DNA of 64,000 nucleotides from Lentibacillus sp. JNUCC-1 (GTDB taxonomy: Bacteria > Bacillota > Bacilli > Bacillales > Amphibacillaceae). The position numbers and the translations under genes are program-made. Shown here piece after piece: positions 11,368 to 21,050 of this stretch (the stretch's first letter is position 1; each line of letters starts with the position of its first letter). The stretch lies in assembly GCF_009741735.1 (NCBI RefSeq), contig NZ_WHOH01000001.1, forward strand, positions 1,860,001-1,924,000. The letters are read 5' to 3'. The notes below the pieces were generated by a model. The model ran no database searches. It had not been told where the DNA came from and worked only from the letters and a program-made list of their open reading frames with translations.

Positions 11368-11874
11368 ATGATTATTTTGGTCGTTGACGGTTACAACATC
11401 ATCGGTGACTGGGAAGAACTGAAAGCATTAAAGGATAAAGATATTGACCAGGCGCGTAACCGCCTTGTCGAGATGATGGCAGAATACCAGGCTTATACCG
11501 GCCACAGGGTCATTGTGGTGTTTGATGCGTATGAAGCCCCCGGGAGAGGTAGTAAGCTCAATCCGTTCGGTGTGGAAGTGATCTATACGAAAGAAAATGA
11601 AACGGCAGATGAGCGCATTGAAAGATATGTGAAGGATTTGAAGAACGTACAAACAAAAGTGTATGTGGCGACATCCGATTATACAGAGCAGCGTACCATT
11701 TTTGCCCAAGGTGCCTTGAGGAAATCAGCTCGGGAACTGTATATTGAGTTGGAAGGGATTAACAATGGCATCGCCAAAGATATTGAACGGTACCGCAATG
11801 TCCAGCCGCATTCCAAGATTCCTTTAAACGATGAGATGCTGGCATTATTTGAAAGGTGGCGCCGTGGTCACTAA
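11368..11874 (+). CDS. rae1: Ribosome-associated A-site mRNA endonuclease Rae1 (YacP, NYN domain)
   Basis: 168 residues with an NYN/PIN-like nuclease fold. It opens with ILVVDGYNIIGDW (acidic metal site) and has the conserved FTKENETADERIE-like block, ATSDYTEQ and GALRKSARE. In B. subtilis Rae1 enters the ribosomal A site and cuts mRNA in a translation-dependent way. ATG 11368 matches the family N-terminus better than GTG 11359, which overlaps the rlmB stop. Confidence 0.93.
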   Translation: MIILVVDGYNIIGDWEELKALKDKDIDQARNRLVEMMAEYQAYTGHRVIVVFDAYEAPGRGSKLNPFGVEVIYTKENETADERIERYVKDLKNVQTKVYVATSDYTEQRTIFAQGALRKSARELYIELEGINNGIAKDIERYRNVQPHSKIPLNDEMLALFERWRRGH

Positions 11875-11948
11875 GCACGAAGGTTTGTCGAATTTTCTAA
11901 TATTCAGGGGCTAAGATTGTCGAAAAGGCGCCAATACGCGATCTGCTG

Positions 11949-11978
11949 TTGACTCTTGTAAAACGCTTACGGTATAAT
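11949..11978 (+). promoter_or_regulatory. SigA-type promoter for sigH
   Basis: TTGACT at 11949-11954, 18-base spacer, TATAAT at 11973-11978. The leader to the sigH start is about 33 bases. The -35 coincides with an in-frame TTG, so translation cannot plausibly begin there. Confidence 0.8.
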
Positions 11979-12017
11979 GTTGCTAATATCTCGAAGTCGT
12001 CCGGGGGGGCAATCTTG

Positions 12018-12680
12018 GTGAGTCAACTTTTGAAAGAAAACTGTCCGAATCTTAAATCGCTTGATGATGAGGAAGTTTTGCAGCTTGTCCATCGTGGACA
12101 CAAACAAGCACTTGATCATTTAATTCAGAAATATAAGGGATTTATTAGGGCCAAAGCGCGCACGTATTATTTAATTGGGGGAGACAGGGAAGACATTATG
12201 CAAGAGGGTTTGATTGGTCTTTATAAAGCCATTCGCAATTTTGACCAGGATAAGCTTTCTTCATTCAAAGCTTTTGCTGAGATGTGTGTAACGCGGCAAA
12301 TGATCACGGCTATTAAGACAGCAACACGACAAAAGCATATCCCGCTCAATTCCTACGTGTCTCTGGACAAGCCAATGTTTGAAGAAGAATCAGAGCGGAC
12401 ACTTATGGATGTGATTGCCGGTCCAAGTGAAGTAGACCCGCAAGAACTGCTCGTTCACCGGGAAAGCTCCATCGATATTGAACGCAAATTGTCGGAAGTG
12501 CTGAGCCGGTTTGAGCGTGAGGTTCTGAATTTGTATGTCGACGGGTATACGTATCAGGAAATCTCCGGTATGCTTAATTGCCATGTCAAATCAATCGATA
12601 ATGCCTTGCAGCGTATAAAACGCAAGCTGGAGCATGACGCGCCTCGATCCAGATCTGTTATTCATAAAAAGATCATATAA
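12018..12680 (+). CDS. sigH: RNA polymerase sigma factor SigH (early stationary phase/sporulation)
   Basis: 220 residues. Region 2 (KARTYYLIGGDREDIMQEGLIGLYKAIRNF) binds core polymerase and the -10. Region 4 (VDGYTYQEISGMLNCHVKSIDNALQRIKRKLE) is the helix-turn-helix for the -35. SigH drives sporulation and competence genes in bacilli. The start GTG at 12018 follows a G-rich ribosome site at 12001-12007. Its own SigA promoter lies just upstream. Confidence 0.96.
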   Translation: MSQLLKENCPNLKSLDDEEVLQLVHRGHKQALDHLIQKYKGFIRAKARTYYLIGGDREDIMQEGLIGLYKAIRNFDQDKLSSFKAFAEMCVTRQMITAIKTATRQKHIPLNSYVSLDKPMFEEESERTLMDVIAGPSEVDPQELLVHRESSIDIERKLSEVLSRFEREVLNLYVDGYTYQEISGMLNCHVKSIDNALQRIKRKLEHDAPRSRSVIHKKII

Positions 12681-12708
12681 CCATACCTCTATTTACGGTC
12701 GGCAGCAA

Positions 12709-12737
12709 TTGACATAATGGTGTCTGCGTGCTACATT
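12709..12737 (+). promoter_or_regulatory. SigA-type promoter for rpmG-secE
   Basis: TTGACA at 12709-12714, 17-base spacer, TACATT at 12732-12737, 35 bases before the rpmG start. Confidence 0.6.
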
Positions 12738-12771
12738 TAATAGGGTATTAAGCACTTGTCAGGATGATACG

Positions 12772-12921
12772 ATGACGAAACGAATCGTTTTAACATGTTC
12801 TGTTTGTTCAAACAGAAATTACACAACACAAAAAGGTAAAGCCGCAGAAGGCAAGCGAATGGAAGTACGTAAGTATTGCAAACACTGCGGTGCTCATACC
12901 ATACATCGTGAAACGAAATAA
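12772..12921 (+). CDS. rpmG: 50S ribosomal protein L33 (zinc form)
   Basis: 49 residues beginning [18 protein letters not shown]. It has two CxxC pairs (C9/C12 and C36/C39), so it is the zinc-binding paralogue; zinc-free duplicates, if any, would lie elsewhere. The ribosome site is AGGATGA. It sits between sigH and secE as in other bacilli. Confidence 0.95.
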   Translation: MTKRIVLTCSVCSNRNYTTQKGKAAEGKRMEVRKYCKHCGAHTIHRETK

Positions 12922-12958
12922 AGAAAGTCTTTTTACGGCGGAGTTTGGGGGGACAAGC

Positions 12959-13138
12959 ATGAAACTGGTCCAATTTTTCAAGAATGTATCACGGGAAATG
13001 AAGAAAGTCAGCTGGCCTAAAGGAAAGGAATTATTCAGCTATACGGTTACGGTTATCGTTACAGTGACATTCGTAGCTATATTCTTCGGGGTTGTTGACC
13101 TAGGGATCTCACAACTTCTCAATACATTTTTTGAATAG
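12959..13138 (+). CDS. secE: Preprotein translocase subunit SecE
   Basis: 59 residues: a short amphipathic N-terminus with the family block NVSREMKKVSWPKGKEL, then one membrane span (about 30-52). It is the single-span subunit that clamps SecY in the translocon. ATG at 12959 follows GGGGGG at 12947-12952. A longer in-frame start at 12890 would overlap rpmG and lacks support. Confidence 0.95.
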   Translation: MKLVQFFKNVSREMKKVSWPKGKELFSYTVTVIVTVTFVAIFFGVVDLGISQLLNTFFE

Positions 13139-13161
13139 AAGCAGTATAAATATGCTATAAT
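13131..13161 (+). promoter_or_regulatory. Promoter at the end of secE, reading into the nusG leader
   Basis: TTGAAT at 13131-13136 (inside the last secE codons), 19-base spacer, TATAAT at 13156-13161 with the extended -10 bases TGC. It points into a terminator hairpin only about 20 bases past the expected start site. Confidence 0.55.
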
Positions 13162-13180
13162 ACTATTATATAACCTTCTT

Positions 13181-13207
13181 AAAAAACCCGGGCGTCACGG
13201 GTTTTTT
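13181..13207 (+). terminator. Terminator/attenuator between secE and nusG
   Basis: AAAAAACCCG at 13181-13190 pairs with CGGGTTTTTT at 13198-13207, ending in a T-run. It lies downstream of the promoter at 13131-13161 and 77 bases before nusG. Confidence 0.85.
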
Positions 13208-13283
13208 AATATTGTTTAAAAAAGCCACACCCTAGACAAAGGGTAATAAGGGAGGGAAGGGCAGCTTAAGTGTCCTGATCATT

Positions 13284-13817
13284 ATGGAAAAAAACTGGTA
13301 TGTTGTTCATACGTATTCAGGGTATGAGAACAAAGTCAAGACCAATCTTGAAAAGCGCGTTGAGACGATGGGGATGGAAGATCATATTTTCAGAGTTATT
13401 GTGCCCGAAGAAGAAGAGACTGAAATTAAAGATGGTAAAAAGAAAGTTGCCAAAAAGAAATTCTTTCCGGGATATGTCCTTGCAGAAATGATTATGACTG
13501 ACGACTCCTGGTATGTTGTCCGTAACACACCGGGCGTCACAGGATTTGTCGGATCAAGTGGCGGGGGATCCAAACCTACGCCTCTATGGCCAGACGAGAT
13601 TGATTCTGTACTCAAGAAGATGGGCTTAAAAGAGAGTGTTATCCAGGTTGATTTTGAGGTTAAAGAGAATGTTAAAGTCAACGATGGACCATTCACTGAC
13701 TTCACCGGCACAATTGAGCATATCGATGTTGATAAACAAAAAGTCAAAGTCCATGTGAATATGTTTGGCCGTGAAACACCGGTTGAACTTGATTTCTCAC
13801 AGATCGAAAAACTATAG
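13284..13817 (+). CDS. nusG: Transcription termination/antitermination factor NusG
   Basis: 177 residues. The NGN domain (KNWYVVHTYSGYENKVKTNL) binds the polymerase clamp. The C-terminal KOW domain (VKVNDGPFTDFTGTIEHID) contacts partner proteins. The start is ATG at 13284, but the only strong ribosome-site sequence (GGGAGGGAAGGG, 13250-13260) is about 25 bases away, and no in-frame start closer to it makes sense. Translation may need leader folding or a weaker site. Confidence 0.97.
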   Translation: MEKNWYVVHTYSGYENKVKTNLEKRVETMGMEDHIFRVIVPEEEETEIKDGKKKVAKKKFFPGYVLAEMIMTDDSWYVVRNTPGVTGFVGSSGGGSKPTPLWPDEIDSVLKKMGLKESVIQVDFEVKENVKVNDGPFTDFTGTIEHIDVDKQKVKVHVNMFGRETPVELDFSQIEKL

Positions 13818-13854
13818 ATTTCACACTGCTGTGAAATTCATAACCAAAAATCTC

Positions 13855-13883
13855 TTGCAATTTATTTCGTTTCATGCTAAAAT
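13855..13883 (+). promoter_or_regulatory. SigA-type promoter for rplK-rplA
   Basis: TTGCAA at 13855-13860, 17-base spacer, TAAAAT at 13878-13883 with extended -10 TGC. It sits about 40 bases before the first L1-box. Confidence 0.7.
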
Positions 13884-13929
13884 TCTTTTGTTATTCATGG
13901 TCATGTCCAAAGGCAATGACCATATATGA

Positions 13930-13956
13930 GTGGGAGGGTCAAAACCCTATTACCAC
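13930..13956 (+). promoter_or_regulatory. L1-binding-site mimic upstream of rplK
   Basis: The strand GTGGGAGGGTC, a short loop, then CCCTATTACCAC resembles the L1 stalk helix of 23S rRNA (GTGGGAGG on one side, ATACCAC on the other). It lies 28 bases before the L11 start, a position from which L1 could repress translation. Confidence 0.6.
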
Positions 13957-13983
13957 ATCACGGACTTTAAGGAGGTGTGTCAC

Positions 13984-14409
13984 GTGGCTAAAAAAGTAAT
14001 TAAACTTGTTAAATTGCAGATCCCTGCAGGTAAAGCAAATCCAGCACCGCCAGTCGGACCGGCACTAGGTCAGGCAGGTATTAATATCATGGGTTTCTGT
14101 AAGGAATTCAACGCACGTACACAAGATCAGGCTGGCATGATTATTCCAGCAGAAATTACGGTTTTTGAAGACCGTTCGTTTACGTTTATTACAAAAACAC
14201 CACCTGCAGCTGTATTGTTGAAGAAAGCAGCAGGTGTTGAATCAGGTTCCGGCGAGCCTAACAAAAGCAAAGTCGCTACTGTTAAACGCGATCAAGTCAA
14301 AGAAATTGCTGAAACAAAAATGCAGGACTTGAATGCTGCTGATGTTGAAGCAGCTATGCGTATGGTGGAAGGAACCGCGCGCAGCATGGGCATTACGATC
14401 GAAGACTAG
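13984..14409 (+). CDS. rplK: 50S ribosomal protein L11
   Basis: 141 residues, exact family length, beginning [33 protein letters not shown]. L11 binds the GTPase-associated centre of 23S rRNA and is needed for RelA stringent signalling. The start GTG at 13984 follows AAGGAGGTG. It is co-transcribed with rplA and carries an L1-like regulatory box in its leader. Confidence 0.98.
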   Translation: MAKKVIKLVKLQIPAGKANPAPPVGPALGQAGINIMGFCKEFNARTQDQAGMIIPAEITVFEDRSFTFITKTPPAAVLLKKAAGVESGSGEPNKSKVATVKRDQVKEIAETKMQDLNAADVEAAMRMVEGTARSMGITIED

Positions 14410-14423
14410 TACCTTGGGTGCTG

Positions 14424-14499
14424 CAGTGATTTTTATGGTCCCATAAAGATCACTGTTTTCGATCTTGTCCCAGCTGTATAAAAGCGCCGTGCTTTTATA
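14424..14499 (+). promoter_or_regulatory. Two hairpins between rplK and rplA
   Basis: The first hairpin pairs CAGTGATTTTTATGG (14424-14438) with its near-perfect complement at 14441-14455 and is followed by TTTTC. The second pairs TATAAAAGC (14477-14485) with GCTTTTATA (14491-14499). They may act as a partial terminator or processing site ahead of the second L1-box. Confidence 0.55.
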
Positions 14500-14500
14500 A

Positions 14501-14526
14501 GTGGGAGGTACAACCGCTATAACCAC
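14501..14526 (+). promoter_or_regulatory. L1-binding-site mimic upstream of rplA
   Basis: GTGGGAGGT, a short loop, then ACCGCTATAACCAC repeats the same helix pattern as the box before rplK and ends 22 bases before the L1 start codon. It is an inferred autoregulatory site for L1. Confidence 0.65.
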
Positions 14527-14547
14527 AATAGAGGAGGAAACAACGAT

Positions 14548-15243
14548 ATGGCGAAAAAAAGCAAAAAGTATCAAGAAGCTGCCAAGCTTGTTGAACGTTC
14601 TAAATCATATGATATAAAAGAAGCTGTTGAATTGCTGAAGCAAACAGCTAAAGCCAATTTTGACGAGACTGTCGAAGCTGCTTTCCGTCTTGGGGTTGAC
14701 CCGAAGAAAGCGGATCAGCAAATTCGCGGTGCTATGGTATTGCCGCACGGAACAGGAAAGACTCAGCGCGTTCTCGTGTTTGCTAAAGGTGATAAAGTCA
14801 AAGAAGCAGAAGCTGCAGGTGCAGACTTCGTAGGTGACCAGGATATGATCAATAAAATCAACCAAGGCTGGTTTGATTTTGACGTGATCGTAGCGACACC
14901 TGACATGATGGCGGAAGTTGGTAAACTTGGCCGCGTGCTCGGACCTAAAGGCCTTATGCCAAACCCGAAAACCGGAACAGTTACCTTTGAAATCGAAAAA
15001 GCTGTCAATGATATTAAGGCTGGTAAAGTTGAATATCGTGTTGATAAGTCAGCTAATATTCATGTGCCAATCGGTAAAGTATCATTCGATAATGACAAGC
15101 TGATTGAGAACTTCGAAGCGATCACAGATACACTTGTCAAAGCTAAGCCTCAGGCATCAAAAGGCACTTACGTGAAAAACGTTGTAGTTGCTTCTACGAT
15201 GGGACCTGGCATCAAAGTTGATGCATCTGGCTATGTCCGCTAA
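14548..15243 (+). CDS. rplA: 50S ribosomal protein L1
   Basis: 231 residues, normal length. It shows the L1 block [22 protein letters not shown] and C-terminal [17 protein letters not shown]1 binds the mobile L1 stalk of 23S rRNA and helps tRNA exit. It is a classic translational repressor of its own operon, which fits the two upstream L1-box sequences. Confidence 0.98.
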   Translation: MAKKSKKYQEAAKLVERSKSYDIKEAVELLKQTAKANFDETVEAAFRLGVDPKKADQQIRGAMVLPHGTGKTQRVLVFAKGDKVKEAEAAGADFVGDQDMINKINQGWFDFDVIVATPDMMAEVGKLGRVLGPKGLMPNPKTGTVTFEIEKAVNDIKAGKVEYRVDKSANIHVPIGKVSFDNDKLIENFEAITDTLVKAKPQASKGTYVKNVVVASTMGPGIKVDASGYVR

Positions 15244-15252
15244 AAAAAGTAA

Positions 15253-15281
15253 TTGACACCCAATCATTTTATATGTATAAT
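15253..15281 (+). promoter_or_regulatory. Consensus SigA promoter for rplJ-rplL
   Basis: TTGACA at 15253-15258, exactly 17 bases, TATAAT at 15276-15281: a full consensus match that drives the L10 leader. Confidence 0.88.
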
Positions 15282-15287
15282 GATTGC

Positions 15288-15430
15288 GGTAATCATATAA
15301 ACAAGTTATACCGTAGACAGCAGGAGCGCCTCAGCGCTTAAAACTTTCCTGCCGAGGTGTGTTTAAACAGCGACGGCCCCGTTAAGGCTGGCGTTGGAAA
15401 ACCTCCATGTCTGCATGGAGGTTTTTTATA
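15288..15430 (+). promoter_or_regulatory. L10 autoregulatory leader with terminator
   Basis: The leader contains GTAGACAGCAGG pairing with TTTCCTGCCGAGG, the conserved core of the L10 leader family. It ends in an intrinsic terminator (AACCTCCATG, loop, CATGGAGGTT plus T-run, 15397-15427). The L10-(L12)4 complex is expected to bind the core and favour termination. Confidence 0.85.
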
Positions 15431-15504
15431 TGGCAAGAAACGATTATGAAACGATGCCACATTTTGATGCACCGGTATGACGATCATGAATTGGAGGTGG
15501 GACA

Positions 15505-16005
15505 ATGTCCAGTATTATCGAACAGAAACAGCAATTGGTCCAAACGATCACTGATAAGTTACGCGCAAGCCAATCAACCATTTTGGTGGACTATCGCGGC
15601 CTTGACGTGGCGGAAGTGACTGAATTGCGTAAACAGCTGCGGGAAGCTGACGTAGAGTTTAAGGTTTACAAGAACTCTATGACTAAGCGCGCTGTTGAAA
15701 ACGCAGAGTTATCCGAGCTTACAGAAGCGTTGGTTGGTCCAACAGCTATTGCGTTCAGCAACGAGGACGTCATTGCACCTGCAAAGATTTTGAACGGGTT
15801 TGCCAAAGAGCATGAAAACCTTGAAATCAAAGCAGGCGTTATTGAAGGTCAAGTTGCAACTCTTGATCAGATCAAGGAACTCGGCGATTTGCCAAATTAC
15901 GAAGGTATGGTTTCCATGCTGCTTAGCGTACTGCAGGCACCTGTACGCAACTTCGCTTATGCTGCTAAAGCAATTGCGGATCAAAAAGAAGAACAAGGTG
16001 CTTAA
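15505..16005 (+). CDS. rplJ: 50S ribosomal protein L10
   Basis: 166 residues. The N-terminal rRNA-binding domain ([24 protein letters not shown]) is followed by a C-terminal helix that carries the L7/L12 dimers. The start ATG at 15505 follows GGAGGTGG. It is transcribed from a consensus promoter through an attenuating leader and is followed 33 bases later by rplL. Confidence 0.98.
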   Translation: MSSIIEQKQQLVQTITDKLRASQSTILVDYRGLDVAEVTELRKQLREADVEFKVYKNSMTKRAVENAELSELTEALVGPTAIAFSNEDVIAPAKILNGFAKEHENLEIKAGVIEGQVATLDQIKELGDLPNYEGMVSMLLSVLQAPVRNFAYAAKAIADQKEEQGA

Positions 16006-16038
16006 TTAAACAAACATCCCATGAGGAGGAAATAGATT

Positions 16039-16404
16039 ATGACAAACGAACAAATCATTGAAGCTGTAAAAGAAATGTCAGTTTTAGAACTTAACGATCT
16101 TGTTAAAGCAATTGAAGAAGAATTTGGTGTAACTGCTGCAGCACCTGTTGCTGTTGGCGGCGGTGGCGGCGGCGCTGAAGCTGCTGAAGAACAAACAGAA
16201 TTTGATGTTGTTCTTACAGACGCTGGTGCTTCCAAAATCAAAGTTGTTAAAGCGGTTCGCGAAATCACAGGTCTTGGCCTGAAAGATGCCAAGGATCTTG
16301 TTGACAATGCACCAAAACCTGTTAAAGAAGGCGTATCTAAAGAAGACGCTGAAGAAGTTAAAGGCAAGCTTGAAGAAGCCGGTGCTTCTATAGAAGTGAA
16401 GTAA
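16039..16404 (+). CDS. rplL: 50S ribosomal protein L7/L12
   Basis: 121 residues. An N-terminal dimerisation helix pair, an Ala/Gly-rich hinge ([15 protein letters not shown], about 36-50) and a C-terminal factor-binding domain ([28 protein letters not shown]). It recruits EF-Tu, EF-G and IF2 to the ribosome. The strong ribosome site GAGGAGG suits its multi-copy demand. Confidence 0.98.
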   Translation: MTNEQIIEAVKEMSVLELNDLVKAIEEEFGVTAAAPVAVGGGGGGAEAAEEQTEFDVVLTDAGASKIKVVKAVREITGLGLKDAKDLVDNAPKPVKEGVSKEDAEEVKGKLEEAGASIEVK

Positions 16405-16412
16405 TGTCCATA

Positions 16413-16447
16413 AGAAAGCTCGTCGATTTTAATCCGGCGGGCTTTCT
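16413..16447 (+). terminator. Hairpin after rplL
   Basis: AGAAAGCTCGTCG pairs with CGGCGGGCTTTCT (two G-U pairs). The T-run behind it is weak, so it may be a partial terminator or processing site. Confidence 0.6.
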
Positions 16448-16516
16448 GTATCTTTTACCATCATCGCTCATCCAACCGTGACACATGTTAATCTACTGAA
16501 TAAAGCAGGTGCTAAC

Positions 16517-17119
16517 ATGACCGAACATTACTTTTCTCAAAAACCCCAATCAAAAAGCTCACCAAAGACGTGGCACTTTACATTAAGAGAAAGAAACTAT
16601 CAATTCACGAGTGATTATGGTGTGTTTTCCAAACAAGAGGTTGATTTTGGATCACGCCTGCTGATTGAATATTTCACGGCTCCTGAAACTGAAGGGGATA
16701 TCCTTGACCTCGGGTGTGGGTATGGTCCAATAGGCGTTGCGCTTGCTGATGCATTTCCGAAGCGTGACATTGTGATGGCTGACATTAATGAACGGGCAGT
16801 AGAATTGGCTAAGCAAAACGTCCAGCTGAATCACATTGACAATGCGACCATCATTCAAAGTGACCGCTTTGCCAGCATTAATGATTGCAAGTTTGCAGCG
16901 GTTGTAACGAATCCGCCAATTCGATCAGGGAAGAAAGTTGTACACAGCATGTTTGAAGAGAGTAAAAGACATTTAAGGCCTGCGGGAGAACTGTGGGTAG
17001 TTATTCAAAAAAAGCAAGGTGCCCCATCAGCTAAAGAAAAGCTGGAAGAGTTGTTTCGGGAAGTGGAAGTTGTTTCAAGAAATAAAGGGTATTATATTTT
17101 TCGGGCAGTCAATGTTTGA
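16517..17119 (+). CDS. ybxB: RsmC-like class I methyltransferase YbxB
   Basis: 200 residues. The SAM motif ILDLGCGYGPIGVAL and the base-methylating NPPIRSGKK motif place it among RsmC/RlmG-type guanine-N2 methyltransferases of rRNA. The exact target in bacilli is not established. The start ATG at 16517 matches the family N-terminus (TEHYFSQKP). Its position between rplL and rpoB is conserved in bacilli. Confidence 0.93.
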   Translation: MTEHYFSQKPQSKSSPKTWHFTLRERNYQFTSDYGVFSKQEVDFGSRLLIEYFTAPETEGDILDLGCGYGPIGVALADAFPKRDIVMADINERAVELAKQNVQLNHIDNATIIQSDRFASINDCKFAAVVTNPPIRSGKKVVHSMFEESKRHLRPAGELWVVIQKKQGAPSAKEKLEELFREVEVVSRNKGYYIFRAVNV

Positions 17120-17144
17120 CCAACGAGGTTTCATGTGGTAACAT
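17116..17144 (+). promoter_or_regulatory. SigA-type promoter upstream of rpoB
   Basis: TTGACC at 17116-17121, 17-base spacer, TAACAT at 17139-17144 with extended -10 TGG. It overlaps the ybxB stop codon and would give a leader of about 370 bases. Confidence 0.65.
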
Positions 17145-17270
17145 AGTTTAATGCTAATATGGAATTTTCCTGTCAAGGGGAACTTTATTGAAATGTATAT
17201 TTTATTACCGTGCGGAAACAATAGTAAAATCGAGTAATATTGGCTATTGTGCGGCGGTTTTTAGGAGGGG

Positions 17271-17325
17271 TGACACGAAAACATCAAACCAGCTTGGAAT
17301 ATGTGCGTGTCATTTTGTTTTTTCA
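17271..17325 (+). promoter_or_regulatory. rpoB leader hairpin with U-rich tail (possible attenuator)
   Basis: TGACACG at 17271-17277 pairs with CGTGTCA at 17306-17312. An inner ACAT/ATGT and CCA/TGG pairing lies inside, and TTTTGTTTTTTC follows. It lies in the 390-base gap between ybxB and rpoB; the rest of that gap holds only AT-rich sequence and the promoter. Confidence 0.55.
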
Positions 17326-17518
17326 TTTTTTAGCAGGGCGAAAAAGAGGTTCTGAAAAAAGTATAAACGAATTCCTCTGATAGAACAAGTGTTTTTTGTG
17401 AAATACATGAGCATTATGAATAAAACCATTGTTTGCTGGCGAGGCGGATAAATGGTTTTCAATATAGAAGTTAAGTTCAACTTTGGTTGAAGAATGCATG
17501 ATTTAAGGGGTGAAGCAG

Positions 17519-20500
17519 TTGGCAGGTCAACTAGTTCAATATGGAAGACACCGTCAGCGCAGAAGCTATTCACGAATAAGCGAAGTGCTGGAGCTACCGA
17601 ATTTGATCGAGATTCAAACCGCATCCTACCAGTGGTTTCTGGATGAGGGGCTGCGGGAAATGTTCCATGATATTTCTCCGATTGAAGATTTTACGGGGAA
17701 TCTATCGTTGGAATTTGTCGACTACAGTTTGGGTGAACCGAAATATCCAGTCGACGAAGCGAAAGATCGCGATGTCACATACAATGCACCGCTTCGAGTG
17801 AAAGTGCGCCTGATTAACAATGAAACAGGTGAAGTAAAAGAACAAGAAGTCTTTATGGGTGACTTCCCATTAATGACAGATACGGGAACGTTTATTATAA
17901 ACGGTGCCGAACGCGTTATCGTCTCGCAGCTTGTTCGTTCTCCAAGTGTTTACTATAATGAGAAATTCGACAAGAACGGCAGACGCGGTATTACCGCTAC
18001 AGTTATTCCGAATCGAGGCGCTTGGCTTGAATTTGAAACTGATGCCAAGGGTGTCGCTTATGTGCGGATAGACCGTACACGTAAGTTGCCAATTACCGTG
18101 TTGCTTCGAGCACTTGGCTTTGGAACTGACGAAGAAATTATTGACTTAATCGGGGACAATGAACACCTGAAAAACACCCTCGATAAAGACAACACGGAAA
18201 ACCCTGAAAAAGCCCTTCTTGAGATCTATGAAAGGCTCCGTCCGGGTGAACCGCCAACCGTTGAAAACGCCAAAAGTCTTCTCGTTTCAAGGTTTTTTGA
18301 TCCGAGACGCTACGATTTGGCGCATGTTGGGCGCTATAAAATAAATAAAAAACTAGATATTAAAAACCGTTTGTTCAATCAAGTTGTCGCTGAAACCATT
18401 GCAGATCCTGAAACAGGTGAAGTTATTGCGCAAAAAGGCGATAAACTTGAACGCAAACTTCTGGACAAAATCATTCCGCTTCTCGAATCCGAGGATGCTA
18501 TGTTGGGTGAAAGTCTGGTAGAGCCGCATGAAGGTGTGCTGGATGAACAGGTTAAACTACAAGCTATTAAAATAATGGATCCGACAGACCCGAGCGGTGA
18601 AAGAGAATTAAACGTTATTGGCAACGCCGCGACAGATTCATCTATTAAAAACATTATGCCTGCCGATATCGTGGCATCAATCAGCTACTTCTTTAATTTG
18701 CTGTACCATGTCGGGCAGACCGATGACATTGACCATCTGGGCAATCGTCGTTTGCGTTCTGTGGGTGAGTTGCTTCAGAACCAATTCCGGATAGGGCTTT
18801 CCCGTATGGAGCGCGTTGTTCGCGAAAGAATGTCCATCCAGGATACGTCAAGCATTACACCACAGCATTTAATTAATATCCGTCCGGTCATTGCGTCAAT
18901 CAAGGAGTTCTTCGGAAGCTCACAGCTTTCTCAGTTTATGGACCAGACGAATCCTTTGGCAGAACTGACACATAAGCGTCGTTTGTCAGCGCTTGGCCCT
19001 GGTGGTTTAACGAGAGAACGTGCAGGCTTCGAAGTGCGTGACGTTCACTACTCACACTACGGCCGTATGTGTCCGATTGAAACGCCGGAAGGACCGAACA
19101 TCGGCTTGATCAACTCCTTGTCATCATTTGCTAAGGTGAACAAGTTTGGGTTTATTGAGACACCATACCGCAGAGTTGATCCTGAAACAGGAAAGGTATC
19201 TGCAAAGATCGACTACCTGACTGCTGATGAAGAGGACCATTATATTGTGGCCCAGGCTAACGCCAAACTATCTGAAGACGGCTATTTCATTGACGATGAG
19301 GTTATAGCCCGTTTCCGCGGTGAGAACACGATTGTGCCGCGTGAACAGCTTGACTATATGGACGTATCGCCAAAACAAGTTGTATCAGCAGCGACCGCGT
19401 GTATCCCGTTCCTTGAAAATGATGACTCCAACCGTGCACTGATGGGTGCCAACATGCAGCGTCAGGCTGTACCATTGTTGCAGCCCCAAGCACCTATTGT
19501 TGGGACTGGAATGGAATACGTGTCAGGGAAAGATTCCGGCGCGGCAATTATATGCCGTCATGAAGGTGTTGTTGAGCGTGTTGAAGCGAGCCGGATTGAA
19601 GTTCGCCGCATCTCCACTGTGGACGGCAAAGAAGTCAAAGGGGACGTTGATCGTTATCGTCTGCAGAAATTCATCCGTTCCAACCAGGGAACATGCTACA
19701 ACCAGCGTCCGATCATCTCAGAGGGCGACAGGGTTGTAAAAGGTGAGATCCTTGCTGACGGACCTTCCATGGAAGATGGAGAACTCGCGTTAGGCCGTAA
19801 CGTCATGGTTGGCTTTATGACGTGGGAAGGCTATAACTATGAAGATGCGATTATCATGAGTGAAAGACTCGTTAAAGACGATGACTATACATCTATTCAT
19901 ATTGAAGAATATGAATCAGAGTCCCGCGACACCAAATTGGGTCCTGAAGAGATTACAAGGGACATTCCCAACGTCGGGGAAGATGCATTGAAAAACCTCA
20001 ACGAACAAGGCATCATCCGCGTTGGTGCGGAAGTGAAAGATGGCGACATTCTTGTCGGAAAAGTAACTCCAAAAGGGGTAACGGAACTATCAGCTGAAGA
20101 ACGATTGCTCCATGCTATTTTCGGAGAGAAAGCCCGTGAAGTCCGTGATACGTCACTTCGAGTGCCACACGGAGCCGGCGGAATTGTTCTAGATGTAAAA
20201 ATCTTTAACCGTGAAGATGGCGATGAGCTGTCACCAGGCGTCAACCAGCTTGTGCGCGTCTATATCGTGCAAAAGAGAAAGATCTCCGAGGGTGACAAAA
20301 TGGCTGGCCGTCACGGTAACAAAGGGGTTATATCAAAAATACTCCCTGAAGAAGACATGCCATACTTGCCAGATGGCACTCCGATCGATGTCATGCTCAA
20401 TCCGCTAGGTGTTCCATCGCGGATGAACATTGGACAGGTGTTTGAATTGCACTTGGGTATGGCAGCGCGAGAACTCGGTATTCATGTGGCATCACCTGTA

Positions 20501-21049
20501 TTTGATGGTGCGAATGAAGAAGATGTTTGGGAAACCCTGGAAGAAGCCGGCATGGCCAGAGATGCTAAAACCATCCTTTACGATGGGCGTACTGGTGAGC
20601 CGTTCGATAACCGGGTATCAGTCGGGATCATGTATATGATTAAATTATCCCACATGGTTGATGACAAATTGCATGCCCGTTCAACAGGTCCATACTCATT
20701 GGTTACGCAGCAACCGCTTGGTGGTAAGGCACAATTCGGCGGCCAGCGTTTTGGTGAGATGGAAGTTTGGGCTCTCGAAGCCTATGGCGCCGCTTATACG
20801 CTTCAGGAAATCCTGACTGTTAAATCTGATGACGTTGTAGGTCGTGTGAAAACGTACGAATCCATTGTTAAAGGTGACAATGTGCCTGAACCGGGCATTC
20901 CGGAATCCTTTAAAGTGCTGATTAAGGAACTGCAAAGTCTGGGAATGGATGTCAAGATGCTCTCAGGCGATCAATCTGAAATAGACATGAAGCAGCTTGA
21001 GGAAGAAGAAACACAGGCAGCGACTAAGTTAAATATAGACATGGATTAG
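17519..21049 (+). CDS. rpoB: DNA-directed RNA polymerase beta subunit
   Basis: 1176 residues. The start is TTG at 17519 ([16 protein letters not shown]), matching the bacillar N-terminus. AAGGGGTGA supports it; the in-frame GTG at 17510 is inside that ribosome site. Rifampicin cluster I reads [20 protein letters not shown] then [10 protein letters not shown], the sensitive form. The C-terminus is short (ends LNIDMD) compared with B. subtilis, whose tail is longer and acidic. rpoC follows after a strong inverted repeat. Confidence 0.98.
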   Translation: MAGQLVQYGRHRQRRSYSRISEVLELPNLIEIQTASYQWFLDEGLREMFHDISPIEDFTGNLSLEFVDYSLGEPKYPVDEAKDRDVTYNAPLRVKVRLINNETGEVKEQEVFMGDFPLMTDTGTFIINGAERVIVSQLVRSPSVYYNEKFDKNGRRGITATVIPNRGAWLEFETDAKGVAYVRIDRTRKLPITVLLRALGFGTDEEIIDLIGDNEHLKNTLDKDNTENPEKALLEIYERLRPGEPPTVENAKSLLVSRFFDPRRYDLAHVGRYKINKKLDIKNRLFNQVVAETIADPETGEVIAQKGDKLERKLLDKIIPLLESEDAMLGESLVEPHEGVLDEQVKLQAIKIMDPTDPSGERELNVIGNAATDSSIKNIMPADIVASISYFFNLLYHVGQTDDIDHLGNRRLRSVGELLQNQFRIGLSRMERVVRERMSIQDTSSITPQHLINIRPVIASIKEFFGSSQLSQFMDQTNPLAELTHKRRLSALGPGGLTRERAGFEVRDVHYSHYGRMCPIETPEGPNIGLINSLSSFAKVNKFGFIETPYRRVDPETGKVSAKIDYLTADEEDHYIVAQANAKLSEDGYFIDDEVIARFRGENTIVPREQLDYMDVSPKQVVSAATACIPFLENDDSNRALMGANMQRQAVPLLQPQAPIVGTGMEYVSGKDSGAAIICRHEGVVERVEASRIEVRRISTVDGKEVKGDVDRYRLQKFIRSNQGTCYNQRPIISEGDRVVKGEILADGPSMEDGELALGRNVMVGFMTWEGYNYEDAIIMSERLVKDDDYTSIHIEEYESESRDTKLGPEEITRDIPNVGEDALKNLNEQGIIRVGAEVKDGDILVGKVTPKGVTELSAEERLLHAIFGEKAREVRDTSLRVPHGAGGIVLDVKIFNREDGDELSPGVNQLVRVYIVQKRKISEGDKMAGRHGNKGVISKILPEEDMPYLPDGTPIDVMLNPLGVPSRMNIGQVFELHLGMAARELGIHVASPVFDGANEEDVWETLEEAGMARDAKTILYDGRTGEPFDNRVSVGIMYMIKLSHMVDDKLHARSTGPYSLVTQQPLGGKAQFGGQRFGEMEVWALEAYGAAYTLQEILTVKSDDVVGRVKTYESIVKGDNVPEPGIPESFKVLIKELQSLGMDVKMLSGDQSEIDMKQLEEEETQAATKLNIDMD

Positions 21050-21050
21050 G

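Noticed and set aside
18908..19030. Rifampicin-resistance changes in rpoB (and streptomycin loci in rpsL)
   Set aside because: Cluster I and both S12 loops read as wild type.
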